Assembly: GCA_015039365.1 (NCBI GenBank)
Contig: WION01000282.1
Span: 1-64,000, forward strand
From: Amanita rubescens
Taxonomy: Eukaryota; Basidiomycota; Agaricomycetes; Agaricales; Amanitaceae
Direction: 5' to 3'
Length of the DNA: 64,000 bases
Below, one piece after another: positions 39,812 through 50,690 of this stretch. A program made the position numbers and the translations under genes. Numbering within the stretch: the first letter of the stretch is position 1; each line of letters begins with the position of its first letter. The notes under the pieces are model-generated. The model was not told where the DNA came from, searched no databases, and saw only the letters and a list, made by a program, of their open reading frames with translations.

Positions 39812-42666
39812 CTATGTGCTTAAAATGTTCTTCCACACTGTCCCTCCCATCTCACTCAATACCCTTTCCACCTCTGACTGTTCAAGGTTCAACAAGACCT
39901 TTCTTTCCCCATCAGGCTTCCCAGAAGTCCCTTCGATCAGCATGGCGCGAGTTGCAACAAGGGAATCTAGCACCATGGCTAACTCGCTCATTGTGGGCTT
40001 TCGGGAAGAATCCGCATCTGACGGGAGCACATTCATATAGATCAGATGCTGGTTTTGCACCTAACAGGAGGAATGAGACAATGTGTTGGAGCTGGACCTA
40101 TGATAGTACAAACCTCATTCCACTTGATTTCCTCAACGCCTTCACGCTTCATGCATTTTATCATAGACGCGAGCATCAACCGCTCATGGAAGCTGCACTC
40201 GCGCAGATACGCAGCCGTCGGGCTATTCTGCATCGTCTGAATAACTTCTTTCACATCTCCCGTGCGTGCTGTCTTGCGGTTAGGTGCAACCAGCTCAACT
40301 GTTCGTCTAGATACACAATATTAAACCAAGTAACGGTCGGGGATCAAACGAAACAGACCTGCAGATGTCCAATACGCGTCTAGCATCTCCCGTGATACTG
40401 CTCACCTTCATAGCGGCAAACTTGATGCCATCCGGAGCGATGACATCCTTGTCAATGCCGCTTTTCAAGCCCTCCTTGGCATTGGCTAATCGTGATTTGA
40501 CGATTTGCTCTAGTTGCGCTGAGCTGTAAGGCTTGAAATTGATGCGAATCATTCCTAAAGTATTGCAATCAGCCTGTCTTCCGGAACGCAGAGAAAGTTT
40601 CACACCTAATCGGCTTCGTACGCGTCCTGTCATAACTCTTTCCGGAAGATCCATTGTATTCGCGACAGCAATGACGATAAGTTTGCTACCGACGAGGGTT
40701 GGCCAGTTGAAAAAGTTATATACGACATCTTGCTTCGTGGTCACAAGTTGGTCGAGTTCATCCATAAGGACGACGCTTCAATGATCGAGAAATTCAGAGG
40801 AGGTCTGGCCTCGAAACGATTTGCCACTTACCATGCATGACCACCGGGACCCCTCACTCCACCATTGAAATGTCGTGTCAAAGCCTTCAGACTATCTTTT
40901 GCAGTTATATGAAGATGTCCATCTTTGGCTATATCATGCCCTGATACACCTTCCCAGAGCAAGTTGTATGCTGCGGACGGCTCTGGTATCTTCAATCCAT
41001 TGATCTCAACGTACGTAAATGGATTGGTTTCCTACCCAACATGAGCGAAACACGCGAATTTGGTTATGTATGCTTACGTTGTCTTGTGCCATCCTTTTGA
41101 GTTCTCGGATGACAGCATGGACCGTGGCGGTTTTCCCTGTACCCGGAACTCCAGAGATATCTGTTCATATAGTTTTGTCAGTGACAAGAGGGCCAATGAA
41201 TGCGTTGCACGTACAGATACAACCACCACTTCCTTCCTCCAGTAGTTCACCTACGCATCGCAGAACATGCTGAAACTCTTCATCTCTACAGGGAAGTGCA
41301 TCTGGCCGACTGCCAACATGAAGAACATGCATAGCTCGAAGCCATGGATCCTGGGGTAGATGTGATAGGTCGAAAGACACGTATGGCAATGGCTGCGCGC
41401 GCAATTTGGGTTTTCCCTTGGATGGCGTCCCTCGAGCTTTCAGTGCTCTCCTAGAATGAGGCGTAGGATGTACGATTGTCTTCCTGGCCTTCCTAGGTGT
41501 CGTCGTCGTACGCGCACGCCTGCGTTTCCTGCTAGGTGTACGGGGTTCTGCATCTGAATCCTGCAAATCCTCGACCCTCTCTTCAGATAGATCATCCTCA
41601 TGTGGTTCATCGGCAAGGAGCAGCTCGTCGTCCTCAGCAGCAGAGGCATTATCTGCATCAGACGCTCGATACTCGTCTTCCGTGCCGCCATTCTCCGATT
41701 CGGAAACCAGATTCATGTCACGATCCTCTACTTTCGTTTTTCTACGGGACTTTTGCGAGGATGGTTTACTTGGAGTATCATTCATGGGCGTTTGGGGAAC
41801 AACGTCCCATTCAGACCCTAAACCCCAGTCAGGATCGTCATTTGCAGGAATGGCATAACTAGCCTCCAGTGCCTGCTTGTAATGGCGATCCCAGTTGAGG
41901 TCATAGAACGCGGCGCGCATGGAGCTGGTGGCAAAGCGACAGAAGAAACTGTTTTCTAGTTCCACGCTGCCAACAGGTTTCACAATGCCCCTTCGGGGTT
42001 GGGCAGACTTTCGCCCCGAGGTTGGGGTGCTAGTAACGTTGCAATGACCCAATATTACTTCAGGGAACAAGACTTCTGTAGATGATAAAGAATAATATAT
42101 CTCGTTCTACATGTATAATGAGCGTGGTTTACCCCCTTGACAAATCATCTCACCTGTAAATGCTCGCGGTTTGCACGTACGCGTGCCAGCTCGGAGGGAC
42201 GCAAAAACCAGTGTACGCGTATCTTCATCTCGCCGTGGTCAGAATCATCGTCTGTATCTCCATGTATTTTGTGGACATCCCACATGGAAACAATGATTGC
42301 TATACTTGGTGGCTTCTTCATGGTATCCAGAGTGTTCGTCTCTATTAAGACTATGTCTCCAACGCGGTAAATTCGTTCGTTTGTAGTTGCACCCTTTGAA
42401 GCCTTGCGCACGCCTGTTCTGCGTTCCGTGGTGGAAGAATGTTGCGCCATTTTGAACGACTCATAAAACAGAGTTTCGTATTCATCGTTGCAGTCATACT
42501 GTTCTCTATCATCTTGTGATACGTCATACTCCGTGTTGGTTGGTCGTACGTAAATAGGTTCTCCTGTCCATTCACATTTGAGATTTTCTCTTTGCTGTTT
42601 TGAGGGCGTTGCGAGAGGCAAGAATCTTTTCGATCGGCGAGTGGGGGTTTGCGCGATTATGGTCAT
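39812..42666 (-). CDS. ORC1: Origin recognition complex subunit 1
   Basis: Eight exons (42666-42154, 42106-41215, 41160-41078, 41031-40832, 40775-40606, 40554-40359, 40306-40114, 40060-39812) join to exactly 831 codons. Residues ~60-290 form a BAH domain (YRVGDIVLIETNT, VHWFLRPSELARV, YYSLSSTEVLFPEVILGHC). An acidic then basic disordered linker follows (TPSRKRRRARTTTTPRKARK). The AAA+ core has Walker A GVPGTGKT (41120-41145), Walker B VVLMDELDQL (near 40750), sensor 1 VIAVANT and Arg motifs, and ends in a winged-helix part. Orc1 is the ATP-binding subunit that marks replication origins and loads MCM with Cdc6; its BAH domain reads nucleosomes. The start region is divergent from the PLP-homeostasis gene. 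Confidence 0.93.
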
Positions 42667-42896
42667 GGTAATAATGGTGTGACCAGTCGCGTCGTCGATG
42701 TGACGCTACGCGATTCTGACACAACAAAACTCCATCCGCATTCGACAGTGCTCCCAAAAAGATGTGGGACGGAAGATATCCAGACCTGGAAAAAAGTTCT
42801 AAGATGGCCTTTGCGTTATCGACATGAAGCTTTGCCAACTGAGCTAAGTACCAGCCGTGGGTATTTCTAAAATCGGGCCGACAAGTTCCGGTAAAC
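42667..42896. promoter_or_regulatory. Shared bidirectional promoter region
   Basis: ORC1 (minus) and the PLP-homeostasis gene (plus) start 230 bp apart and face away from each other, so this interval must hold both promoters. No clear TATA box was seen. Two CGCGAT-like motifs and ACGCG near 42690-42710 might suit MBF-type cell-cycle control of ORC1; that is inference only. Confidence 0.5.
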
Positions 42897-43894
42897 ATGC
42901 GAGCCGCCGTGATATCGACAATTTTATCTCGCAGACACAATCATACATCCATTCAGAGGATGTCGGCGATCGCAGAGATACCAAGAGCAACACAAGCGCG
43001 CATCGCTGAACTACTCGATTGTCTTTCAGACGTCCGGGAGCGCGTTCGCACTGCCTCTTCCCGACAGCCAATATTGGTGGCTGTCTCAAAGTACAAGCCC
43101 GCGTCCGATGTGCTCGCTTGCTTTGAATCTGGGAATCAGCTTGACTTTGGAGAAAACTACGTCCAAGAATTGGTAGATAAGGCCGCAATAGTATGTTCGA
43201 GCGACCATTCACTGTTGACTTGACAACTCATCAGAAATTGTGTACAGCTTCCTCAAGACATTAGGTGGCACTTTATTGGTACACTTCAATCGAACAAGGC
43301 CAAGACACTTGCTTGTACGTCTCTCCATCACTCACTCAACCCACTAACTCAGAGTACTTAGCAATTCCCAACCTGCATACCATACAAACGTTGACTTCTA
43401 TCAAGGCTGCGACAGCACTCGACAAATATGTCCCGCCTGAGCGTGGCAGCCCTCTCCGTGTCCTAATTCAAATCAACACCTCTGGAGAGGAGTCCAAATC
43501 GGGACTGTCTCCCCTCTCAGAGTCAACAGAAGATACCAATCTCGACACGGAACTTGTGCAGCTAGCTAGACACGTTGTGGCGGAATGTCCCCATCTACAT
43601 CTAGAAGGCCTTATGACCATCGGAGCCATAGAACGCTCGCAGCAAACTACTGACTCTGGAGAAAATGAAGATTTCGAGCGCCTGAAGGAGACTAGAGATG
43701 TCCTTCAACGATGGTTGACCAAAGAATTTGCACAATCGCCAGAATCCAAACGGTGGGGCAGGGAGGATAACCATCAGCTGGTTCTGAGCATGGGGATGTC
43801 CAGCGATTTTGAGGCGGCAATCAAGGCGGGAAGCGATATTGTACGCGTTGGCACTGGGATCTTTGGAAGCCGACCTCCCAAATCAAGTGTTTAA
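42897..43894 (+). CDS. PLP homeostasis protein (YggS/PROSC/YBL036C family)
   Basis: Three exons (42897-43190, 43248-43314, 43362-43894) give 297 residues. Family signatures: LVAVSKYKPASDV with the Lys that carries pyridoxal phosphate, FGENYVQEL, IRWHFIGTLQSNK, LEGLMTIGA, LSMGMSSDFEAAI and VRVGTGIFG. It is an alanine-racemase-like TIM barrel that binds PLP and buffers vitamin B6 and amino-acid pools, without known catalysis. Two starts are possible. The ATG at 42897 adds 21 residues (MRAAVISTILSRRHNHTSIQR) that look like a mitochondrial presequence. The ATG at 42960 gives a cytosolic form of normal length. Confidence 0.9.
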
Positions 43895-44361
43895 TCTTAT
43901 ACTTGTTTTTTAGATATCATGTTACCCTATCGAATTACAAACAAATGCAACTTCGATGCAAGCATCTTTCGACGTGCGACTGTGACTGGGGAAAAAGACA
44001 CCGATCTGGAGACTAGAGAGCGACTGCACGGCAACAGAACACCCGGCGTCGACAGGAATGACGTATTACTCGACGCAACACCCGTTTTCTTAATATTGCC
44101 TGGATCAACCGCCCATTTGCTGAAGTTCACGGAAAATGGTCGCATTCTCGACCACAACGAGCGAAAAGTTTTTTTTAGCCAAAAACCATTGACATTGACT
44201 ACTTGGGTGCCTCTATCGTTTCGGTTTCCTTTAACTTGCGGACCTCAGCAAGACAGTCCACCCTAAGCGACGGCTGCTTGTATACTGTGGTCTTGACGTG
44301 CGTGAATCGAACGGTACAGGAGTTTTATATGGCGCACACATCCAGCCCCCTTTGCCCGACT
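43895..44361 (+). other. Region between PLP gene and ferric-reductase relic; unclear
   Basis: An open frame from 43919 to 44266 on the plus strand (starting MLPYRITNKCNFD) has no domain that I recognise and overlaps an equally open minus frame. In another frame, near 44195-44240, IDYLGASIVSVSFNL slightly resembles the N-terminal helix of the ferric reductases, so this may be the decayed 5' part of copy C. Confidence 0.3.
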
Positions 44362-46141
44362 ACCCAAGATGCCCATCTTTGCTGGTTACTCAAAATTACA
44401 GGTGCTGCTCGTGCTCGGATACTTCTCCATCTGGTTATACACGTTCTCTTGCGTCGCGAATCCCTTTACGGATCCGAGACGGATCAGGATGGATAGTTAT
44501 CTTTCAGTTGCCCTTTCCTTTTTATGTTTTCGGCCAAGAACAACATTCTTGGATGGCTTGTTGGTTTCGGTTATCAGAGTGTACGTGTAACTCCCAGGAA
44601 ACAGCGTCATATGGAGCTAATTTGCATCGTCGGAAAGTTAAACTATCTTCACCGATACGTAGGCCAATTGGTCATTCTAGCAGCCAACGTACATGCCATT
44701 GGATATGGTAAGTGACAATGCGGGATCATCCTTCCCAATGACTAATGTCCAATATTCAATAGTCTATGATTACTTCTCAAGAAGGAATAGTCTTTGCAAG
44801 GCTTCAGAGGGCATCGAATATCTTCGGCTTGACAGCCCTAGGTTGCTTTAATATTATCTTTATCTTTTCGACATCTTTTTGGAGAAAGAAAGCTTACAAT
44901 GTCTTTGCAAAAATACATATCCTCGGTTTTGTAACCGCTGTCCCTGCAGTAAGCGCTTCTTTTAGAGGATGTACCTATTTGAATGATCATGCAACCAGAT
45001 ATATTTTCACCGTCCATCAACGCTACCCTTCATCATTGCTGTTTGCGCAGTGTATTATCTCAATCTCGTTCCTTCGTCTTGCGAAAACGCGTATCGTCAC
45101 TGCAACTATACGTCCCTTGTCTTCATTTTCTGCAACACGCATTGAAATCCCGAGGTTGAACTCGGGGTGGCACGCCGGGCAACACGTTCGCGTACGCATC
45201 CTTTCCATGCAGTTTGGGCGCCTTGGTTGGTCCGAATCACACCCGTTTACAATTGCCTAGTGCTCCCGTGGCAGCGGGGTCCGCTGTAGGCGACGAGACC
45301 TTGACTTTAATCTGTAAGAAGACAGGTACATGGACAGCAAAGTTATTTGAGCTAGCCAAGGAAGGCTCCGATCTGGAGTCTGGCGGTGCTGACATTGGGA
45401 AAACAATCAAAATCATGATAGAGGGTCCTTATGGCAAGTGGGATTACCTTCTCATTCATCGTTTCTCACTGTATCATCCTAGGTGGACCAGAGCAAACCA
45501 TGTTTTCGTCGTTCTCGGCCATAGTCATAGTCGCAGGGGGAAGCGGTGTCACGTTTGCTTTATCCGCTGCGCAGTCCCTGGTACACGAGTTTAGACATCA
45601 AAGTTGCTCCAAAATTATCGAGCTTGTCTGGATGGTTCAAGACCGAGGTCAGTGACATTAGCCCGTTTGGAACCTATGCCTTAACTTATTCTTGTTAAAG
45701 ATGCGGCATCATCGCTCGTGCCGCTGTTCGCAGCGCTAACCGAATCATGTCCTTATCTTACCGTATCGATCTATTGTACCCGCGAGCAACCAAATGCCAT
45801 CATGCCTGAAAAACTGGAATGGAAGCAAATAACATTTTATGCTGGCCGACCTGGACGAGTAGGCCTGACACGAACATTGGATAACGTGATTACACGTTTG
45901 TTGTGTGTTAATGGTGATGCACGCGAGTCCACTGGGGATGAGCGAACTGGTGGTATGTTGGTTGGAATTTGCGGACCCGTTGGACTTGGTGAAGAAGTGA
46001 GAAGTGTGGTGGATGGCATCCCGATCGAAAGACAGAAGCGGGTCGGAGGTGTGCAGATACATGAAGAGTACGTTTCTATTTTAATACAATCACGTTGAAA
46101 TTGGACTGATCCGTCTATGACGCAGGGTTTTTAACTGGTAA
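44362..46141 (+). pseudogene. Ferric-reductase-like relic, copy C
   Basis: Conserved pieces appear in order but in shifting frames: GYSKLQVLLVLGY (44385), FQLPFPFYVF then FSAKNNILGWLVGFGYQ (44505-44575), haem helix NYLHRYVGQLVILAANVHAIGYG (44640-44710), AGQHVRVRIL (45170-45200), HPFTIA followed by a one-base insertion at about 45260 that creates TAG, then EGPYG, VAGGSGVTFAL (45525-45555) and a C-terminal exon ending EVFNW. The N-terminal region is truncated or unrecognisable. At least three frame breaks make this a pseudogene. It ends 40 bp before the left terminal repeat of the TIR-bounded element. Confidence 0.75.
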
Positions 46142-46181
46142 ACTACATATAGATCACCACGATCAGTGCCGCCTTCAAGTT

Positions 46182-46234
46182 CACAGCTGGGGAGGCCGGA
46201 TTTTGCCGCTTGCAAAATCCAGTGAAAACACATT
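46182..46234 (+). repeat. Left terminal inverted repeat
   Basis: Inverted partner of 49985-50036, with one small indel near position 39 of the repeat. An inner palindrome, GATTTTG ... CAAAATC around CCGCTTG, could form a small hairpin. Confidence 0.85.
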
Positions 46235-46566
46235 GCTCGATGTTTAAATTTAGCCACGCGTTTCACAAGCAGGAAAACTTTAATTTTCAATAAGGGTTTT
46301 GCTGGCACTAATATACATTGGAATCTTTACATTCTTTTCATTGCAATACATTATGTTTTGCATTGCATTTTACCATATGCAGAACACATCCAACATCTGA
46401 AGTCTGGCCATAGGCAAAATTTTTGACTCGGGAAGCGCCGCCTGCGTCGGCACCAACCTTGCTTCAGATCCGTGCATAGTCCAACAGCAAACCAAAACAT
46501 TGCACATCTTATAAAAAACTGTGATTCTTATTTACTCATGCCATATTTACAGCTCCTTCCCACTTT

Positions 46567-47602
46567 CTACCTAGGTCCTATTAAATGAAATGCGGTGTCA
46601 ACTTGCACTGGGCGTTCAGGTATTTCGCCTTCGGGAGGGTTACGCGTAGGGACGACCCCAGAGTCTGAACTAAAGAAAAAATTTGTAAGGGATTTTGTCC
46701 GGAAAGAGAATACACGTACTTCTTCGTGGTCTTTCTACGAGTGGTCGGCTTTGCTCCTTTCGTCTTCGTCCTCGACATCCGGGTGGCCTTGGAACGAGGC
46801 TTGACGGCAGGACTCGCAACCACGTTCGAGTCCTTCATTCCACGCAACTGAGGTGAGCTGGATGGGACATCTGACAAATTACCACTAAACGGACGAAGGC
46901 GACCAGAAACAATGGTGACAGCTTGAACCGAATTGATCGAATCTTCATCAGATGGAGGGGTGAAGGTGGGTTGAGATTCTGGGTATGAACGCAGATGCTC
47001 TTCAAGAGGGCGTCCGGTGAACGGGTGGAGGCGGCCGGAGATAGGAGACGCAGGGTGTACAAGAGCACTTCCTGTTGCAACCGATGCCACACTGGGCTGT
47101 TCAGCAGACGGCGATGGTACTAACGGCTGAGATGACATCGACAATCCACTCGGGATTAAATGAGGCATCTTTAGAAAGTTGTTGGCAGCATTCCTTTGTT
47201 CGGACTGAGACGGAACGAAAGGCCCTAAACAGTTTTCAAGGCTCAGTCCAATAGCAGTATAGAAGCTTGTCGACGGCGATGGAGAAGTCATGCGAGATCT
47301 GCATCGGCAGGAGAGCCCAGCAACAGCTGGAATTTGGACGCCGTAACGTCGGTGGTATACTGAGGGTTAAAGTTGCCACGGGGTGAAATGTTGAGACGGT
47401 TGGGGAGGGCCTCTCCCACGACAACCATTACGGCGTCCTCACGTACGTCGTTGGGCGTGGATATCGCTGCTGAGACCTGTTGAACACTGACAAGGACGTG
47501 AGATGAACCGTTGGACTTCCACGCCACAGTTGAATCGAATTCGGGACAGGCCAAATAATTTGGCTGAGAAAAGAGACGAGTGCGTTCCCAGACAGCGCTA
47601 AA
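46567..47602 (-). CDS. Uncharacterised protein with HVLV motif and Pro/Ser-rich basic C-terminus (possible Crinkler-like body)
   Basis: Three exons join cleanly: 47602-47361, 47298-46720 and 46669-46567. The first carries VWERTRLFSQPNY, WKSNGSSHVLVSVQQ and MVVVGEALPNRLN. The second is Ser/Pro-rich with a duplicated motif, SGRLHPFTGRP and SGRLRPFSGNL (~35 residues apart), and a basic cluster (KATRMSRTKTKGAKPTTRRK) like a nuclear signal. The third ends VDTAFHLIGPR. Without the 60-nt intron at 47299-47360 the frame would stop at an ATGA overlap. The HVLV motif recalls that closing the DWL region of Crinkler effectors, and a header-like exon lies upstream at 48142-48294 on the same strand. The 5' end is not resolved. 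Function unknown. Confidence 0.5.
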
Positions 47603-48141
47603 CTGCAGTAAACGTCAGGTGGGCCATGACAGGAAAGAGAAGTAAGAGGCGCACGGCCGACATTGAGACAAGCAGGGAAGATCGCCAAAAATGGCGGTCT
47701 GGAGGCTTTATAACAGGGAAGCGACGAGGAATATAATTGCGGAAGGATCGACACTTTGAATAGAGCCTATTTTTTTCATTATAAAGATCAGAAAGCAACG
47801 GTCGTGCGTCTGCTGCTTTGATGGGCCTGGCTGATTGGTGGTTGGGAGGCCATAACAAAAAGACAAAAAACATGGAATCTCAGAGGGTACAGGGAGAGAC
47901 GTGGAGGGCCACAGGAGGTCAATGTCGGGCGGCGCGCTGGCTGGAATAGGAAAAATTTTCTGCATGATGTCATTGTTTACAGGTATGTACTGTTGGACAC
48001 CGATCTGGCTACGGAATACGTACCCACTAAACCTTGCTTCAGCAAGGTAATTTTATTTTGAATTGTGCATTAACACGCAGCCTGCCAGGTTGTGCTTATA
48101 AGACCGAGAACTTCGGCCTCGGAATGACACGGCGTGCTCAC

Positions 48142-48294
48142 CTTCCACAATTCTAAAGTGTGAGGATCAACGTTCTTTAAAATGCTCAGTGCTCGCGCTC
48201 TTTGTACAACTTCCTTTAGGTCGCCAACCACAGGACAATCGCGCTCGACCATAACTAGAAAGACGATAAATTCGCCTTCAATAAGACAATTAAG
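48142..48294 (-). CDS. Crinkler-header-like exon
   Basis: A 51-codon exon preceded by a CCCAG acceptor and followed by a GTGAGC donor. It reads LNCLIEGEFIVFLVM, then VVGDLKEVVQRA, then HTLELWK. The pattern LxCL ... VxDLKxxI ... LxLWKV matches the ubiquitin-like N-terminal header of Crinkler (CRN) proteins found in oomycetes and fungi. A degenerate second copy of the exon start (LNCLTESES) lies about 92 bp upstream, at 48386, so the 5' exon was tandemly duplicated. I could not place the start codon or join it surely to the exons at 47602. It may be the first part of that gene or a leftover fragment. Confidence 0.4.
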
Positions 48295-48610
48295 CTGGGA
48301 GGGCCATACTGGTCCGAGATTTCAACCATAGCTGCACTGAAGGCAAGGAGGATTAGGGTCGATTCGCTTTCGGTAAGACAATTGAGCTGGCGAGAGCCCG
48401 CGATATGAAGCACCCTGCGGAAAGGAGACCTGATGCGTGGCGTGAGCAGTGACTAGTGACTAGTCACGCAGGCAACGGCATCGCGTCGACATTGCTCATA
48501 CTCTGTGTAGACGAGCTTTGGGGTATTGGATAGCGTATTGTGCAGAATCATGCTATGTAATAGATTAATTAACACCTGACATTGTAATACCTTCTAATGA
48601 GATCTTTGTT

Positions 48611-49927
48611 TCATGCCCCGATGAAGATAGGGCTTGACGTCGATCTCAAGAGAGCATGGGTCAAGATATCGAATGAACTGCCATCAGTTGCCAACACGTC
48701 CAAATCATCCGTGTTGCGATCAAACTCATCAATGCATTCCCCTGCGCCTGAAAGATGGGCAACCTTGGCACAAGCTGCATGTAAGGCAAGGAGTTGTGGA
48801 GAAGGATAGGGAAGAATAGAGGGGTCCGGGGAAGTAAATGTGACCTCGTCTGGTACTTCCTCGGTGGAATCGAAGGTCGTTCTTACACGGTAGCGGTTCT
48901 CGACTTCCTGAGGTTTGCGATGGTATTAGGTACGCAAGCCCAATAATTGCAATACCCACTGTGCCTTCAAGCCACAACTCCAGGCGATCGAAATAATCAT
49001 GAGCGTCTTTTTGCATTGTCATGACGTTAAAGAGGGAGTGAACTTTGGGGCCATTGATTTTTTCAACATCGTAACCGAAACGCGACAAAACGGCCAAAAC
49101 AGAGGCCGCGTACTCCTTCTGTGAAGGGTGAGCTTCATAGAAAATTTAACGAAACACCTTTACTGGAGAGCTCGTGCGTGTGTCAGATACATCGAAATAA
49201 GTAGAATCCGGCAAAATATGAGCCAGCTCGGTGTGTACCGGGTTGCCCGCAGCGCGAATCACCCCGCGATCAACGAGAGATCCTTTATATGCTTCCATAT
49301 CGTATTTTCCAGTCACCACACATTTGTAGCCATCTCGAATGAGAGCCTGCGGGAAAACATGGAGCATTACGCAATTGATACCGGGATATACGCCACTGAC
49401 CTGCTTCTTCGCCTCAGTATGAGTCTTCGGTGCCTCTTTAATCAATGCCTTTAGGTCTAACTTAGTCTTGTCAAACGAAGGGCGACTCGGGTGATCAGAT
49501 GGAACTGGTGTCCGCCCCTTGAACTTCCTGACTGAGCGTGAAGTCAACGATTATGTAGAGTGAAGCCGACCCTGAACTTACATGGACGAATGTAGCAATT
49601 GAAAAAGCATTTTCCAAGATTTGATAGATTGTTTTCATCTTGTCCGCAGGAATGAATTACCCTGATGACCTCTGCAAGCGCAAGTGGGGTGGGAGCATGG
49701 AGAATTAAATAGCCAAGAATCCGCGCGTATATACGATCCTGATCACTTGTGGCATTGCTTTCAAGGGTACGACAAATACGATATGCACTGAGAGCGTTTG
49801 GCAGATGATCCAATTTGGCATCTTTTTCAGGAGGGAGAGGCTGCCCAGACTTGGGCTCAGGTTCGGGGTTGGGCATATCACCAACCACTTGGACGACGTG
49901 GGCCACCGCTGCGAGGTTGGCCGTCAT
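48611..49927 (-). CDS. HNH-nuclease-domain protein
   Basis: Five exons (49927-49582, 49531-49401, 49346-49158, 49118-48960, 48907-48611) give an exact 373-residue frame. The N-terminal helical region is followed by RPFRKFKGRTPVPSDHPSRP. The HNH_2-type core is ALIRDGYKCVVTG, TELAHILPDSTYF, NVMTMQKDAHDYFDRLELWLE, with the expected Cys, AHI and distal His spacing. The C-terminus, PSILPYPSPQLLALHAACA and AKVAHLSGAGE, is characteristic of a large agaricomycete family. A nuclease active site is predicted; the biological substrate is not known. The gene looks intact and lies just inside the right terminal inverted repeat. Confidence 0.85.
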
Positions 49928-49984
49928 GTGACGTATGGAACGGCTTGTTTGTGCAGGCTAAAATGGGAAGTTAAATAAGGCCTT

Positions 49985-50036
49985 AATGTGTTTTCACAGA
50001 TTTTGCAAGCGGCAAAATCCGGCCTCCCCAGCTGTG
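49985..50036 (-). repeat. Right terminal inverted repeat
   Basis: Reverse complement begins CACAGCTGGGGAGGCCGG and continues through the same inner hairpin as the left repeat to AAAACACATT. The element ends at 50036. Confidence 0.85.
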
Positions 50037-50690
50037 CTTAAGAACGACCGCACTGTTCCCATTCGGTTGGACAAGTTCACTCGTGTCACTCACACTTGAG
50101 TGCATCAGACACTTTTATATGTAGAGTCCCACGTGTGGCGTGTCAATTGGGTTAATCCAATACAATTGTGGAGATGATAAGGCAAGGGCAAGGGGTAAGC
50201 TAGGCTATTTTGAAAGTCTATCATATGGTATCCCGAATTAGATATCCCACACGATGGATGGTAAATGTCCAGAAGACCACCGTCACGAAGAAGGATGTAT
50301 GTAAATTATATTGATATACGAATTCCTTGCTGAGAAAGCGCGATATAAGCTATGGATCGGATGAGTATGTATCGTGTACAGTATGAATTGTGGTGAACTT
50401 GTGGACCGCATGTGACGATTCCTCCCAAAATGAAACGTCGTATGTTATAAACAATCCGCCACTGCCTGGGGCCTTTCTTCTCCGATGCAAGAAAATGGAT
50501 ACTGGTCGTGGTATAGTGGAGTTAAGGGTATGTTTAGTTGCACCGGGCGTCCAAGTATAAGAAATGATGTGCGGGCAGCACATCGTGTGTGGGATAAAAC
50601 GCTGCTCTAACAGAGCAACGTAAGAAAAAAAGAGAATTGACCGGCGTTGGAGAAAAAGGCCGAGTGGGAGCATGGGCGATGCCAAGCCAT
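50037..50690. other. Intergenic, nothing recognised
   Basis: Between the element end and the stop of the first serine-palmitoyltransferase small-subunit gene. No coding exon or repeat was found; it probably contains 3' untranslated sequence of the next gene. Confidence 0.45.

Larger units (their letters stand above)
46182..50036. mobile_element. 3.86-kb segment bounded by terminal inverted repeats, carrying HNH and Crinkler-like genes
   Basis: The ends are inverted copies of about 52 bp (46182-46234 and 49985-50036), beginning CACAGCTGGGGAGGCCGG. Inside are an HNH-nuclease gene, a Crinkler-header-like exon and a gene with a Pro/Ser-rich, basic C-terminus, all on the minus strand. No transposase with a DDE triad was recognised, so it may be non-autonomous, or the HNH protein may be cargo. 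Flanking bases are CTTCAAGTT on the left and CTTAAGAAC on the right; no exact target-site duplication is visible. The boundaries are well supported; the claim of mobility is inference. Confidence 0.6.

Noticed and set aside
47288..47291. ATGA stop-start overlap suggesting translational coupling of two reading frames
   Set aside because: A 60-nt intron with GTATAC donor and GATGCAG acceptor joins the two frames exactly, so one spliced gene is the simpler explanation in a eukaryote.
49985..50036. A long terminal repeat retrotransposon interpretation of the 46.2-50.0 kb segment
   Set aside because: The end repeats are inverted, not direct, and no reverse transcriptase, integrase or gag-like text is present.
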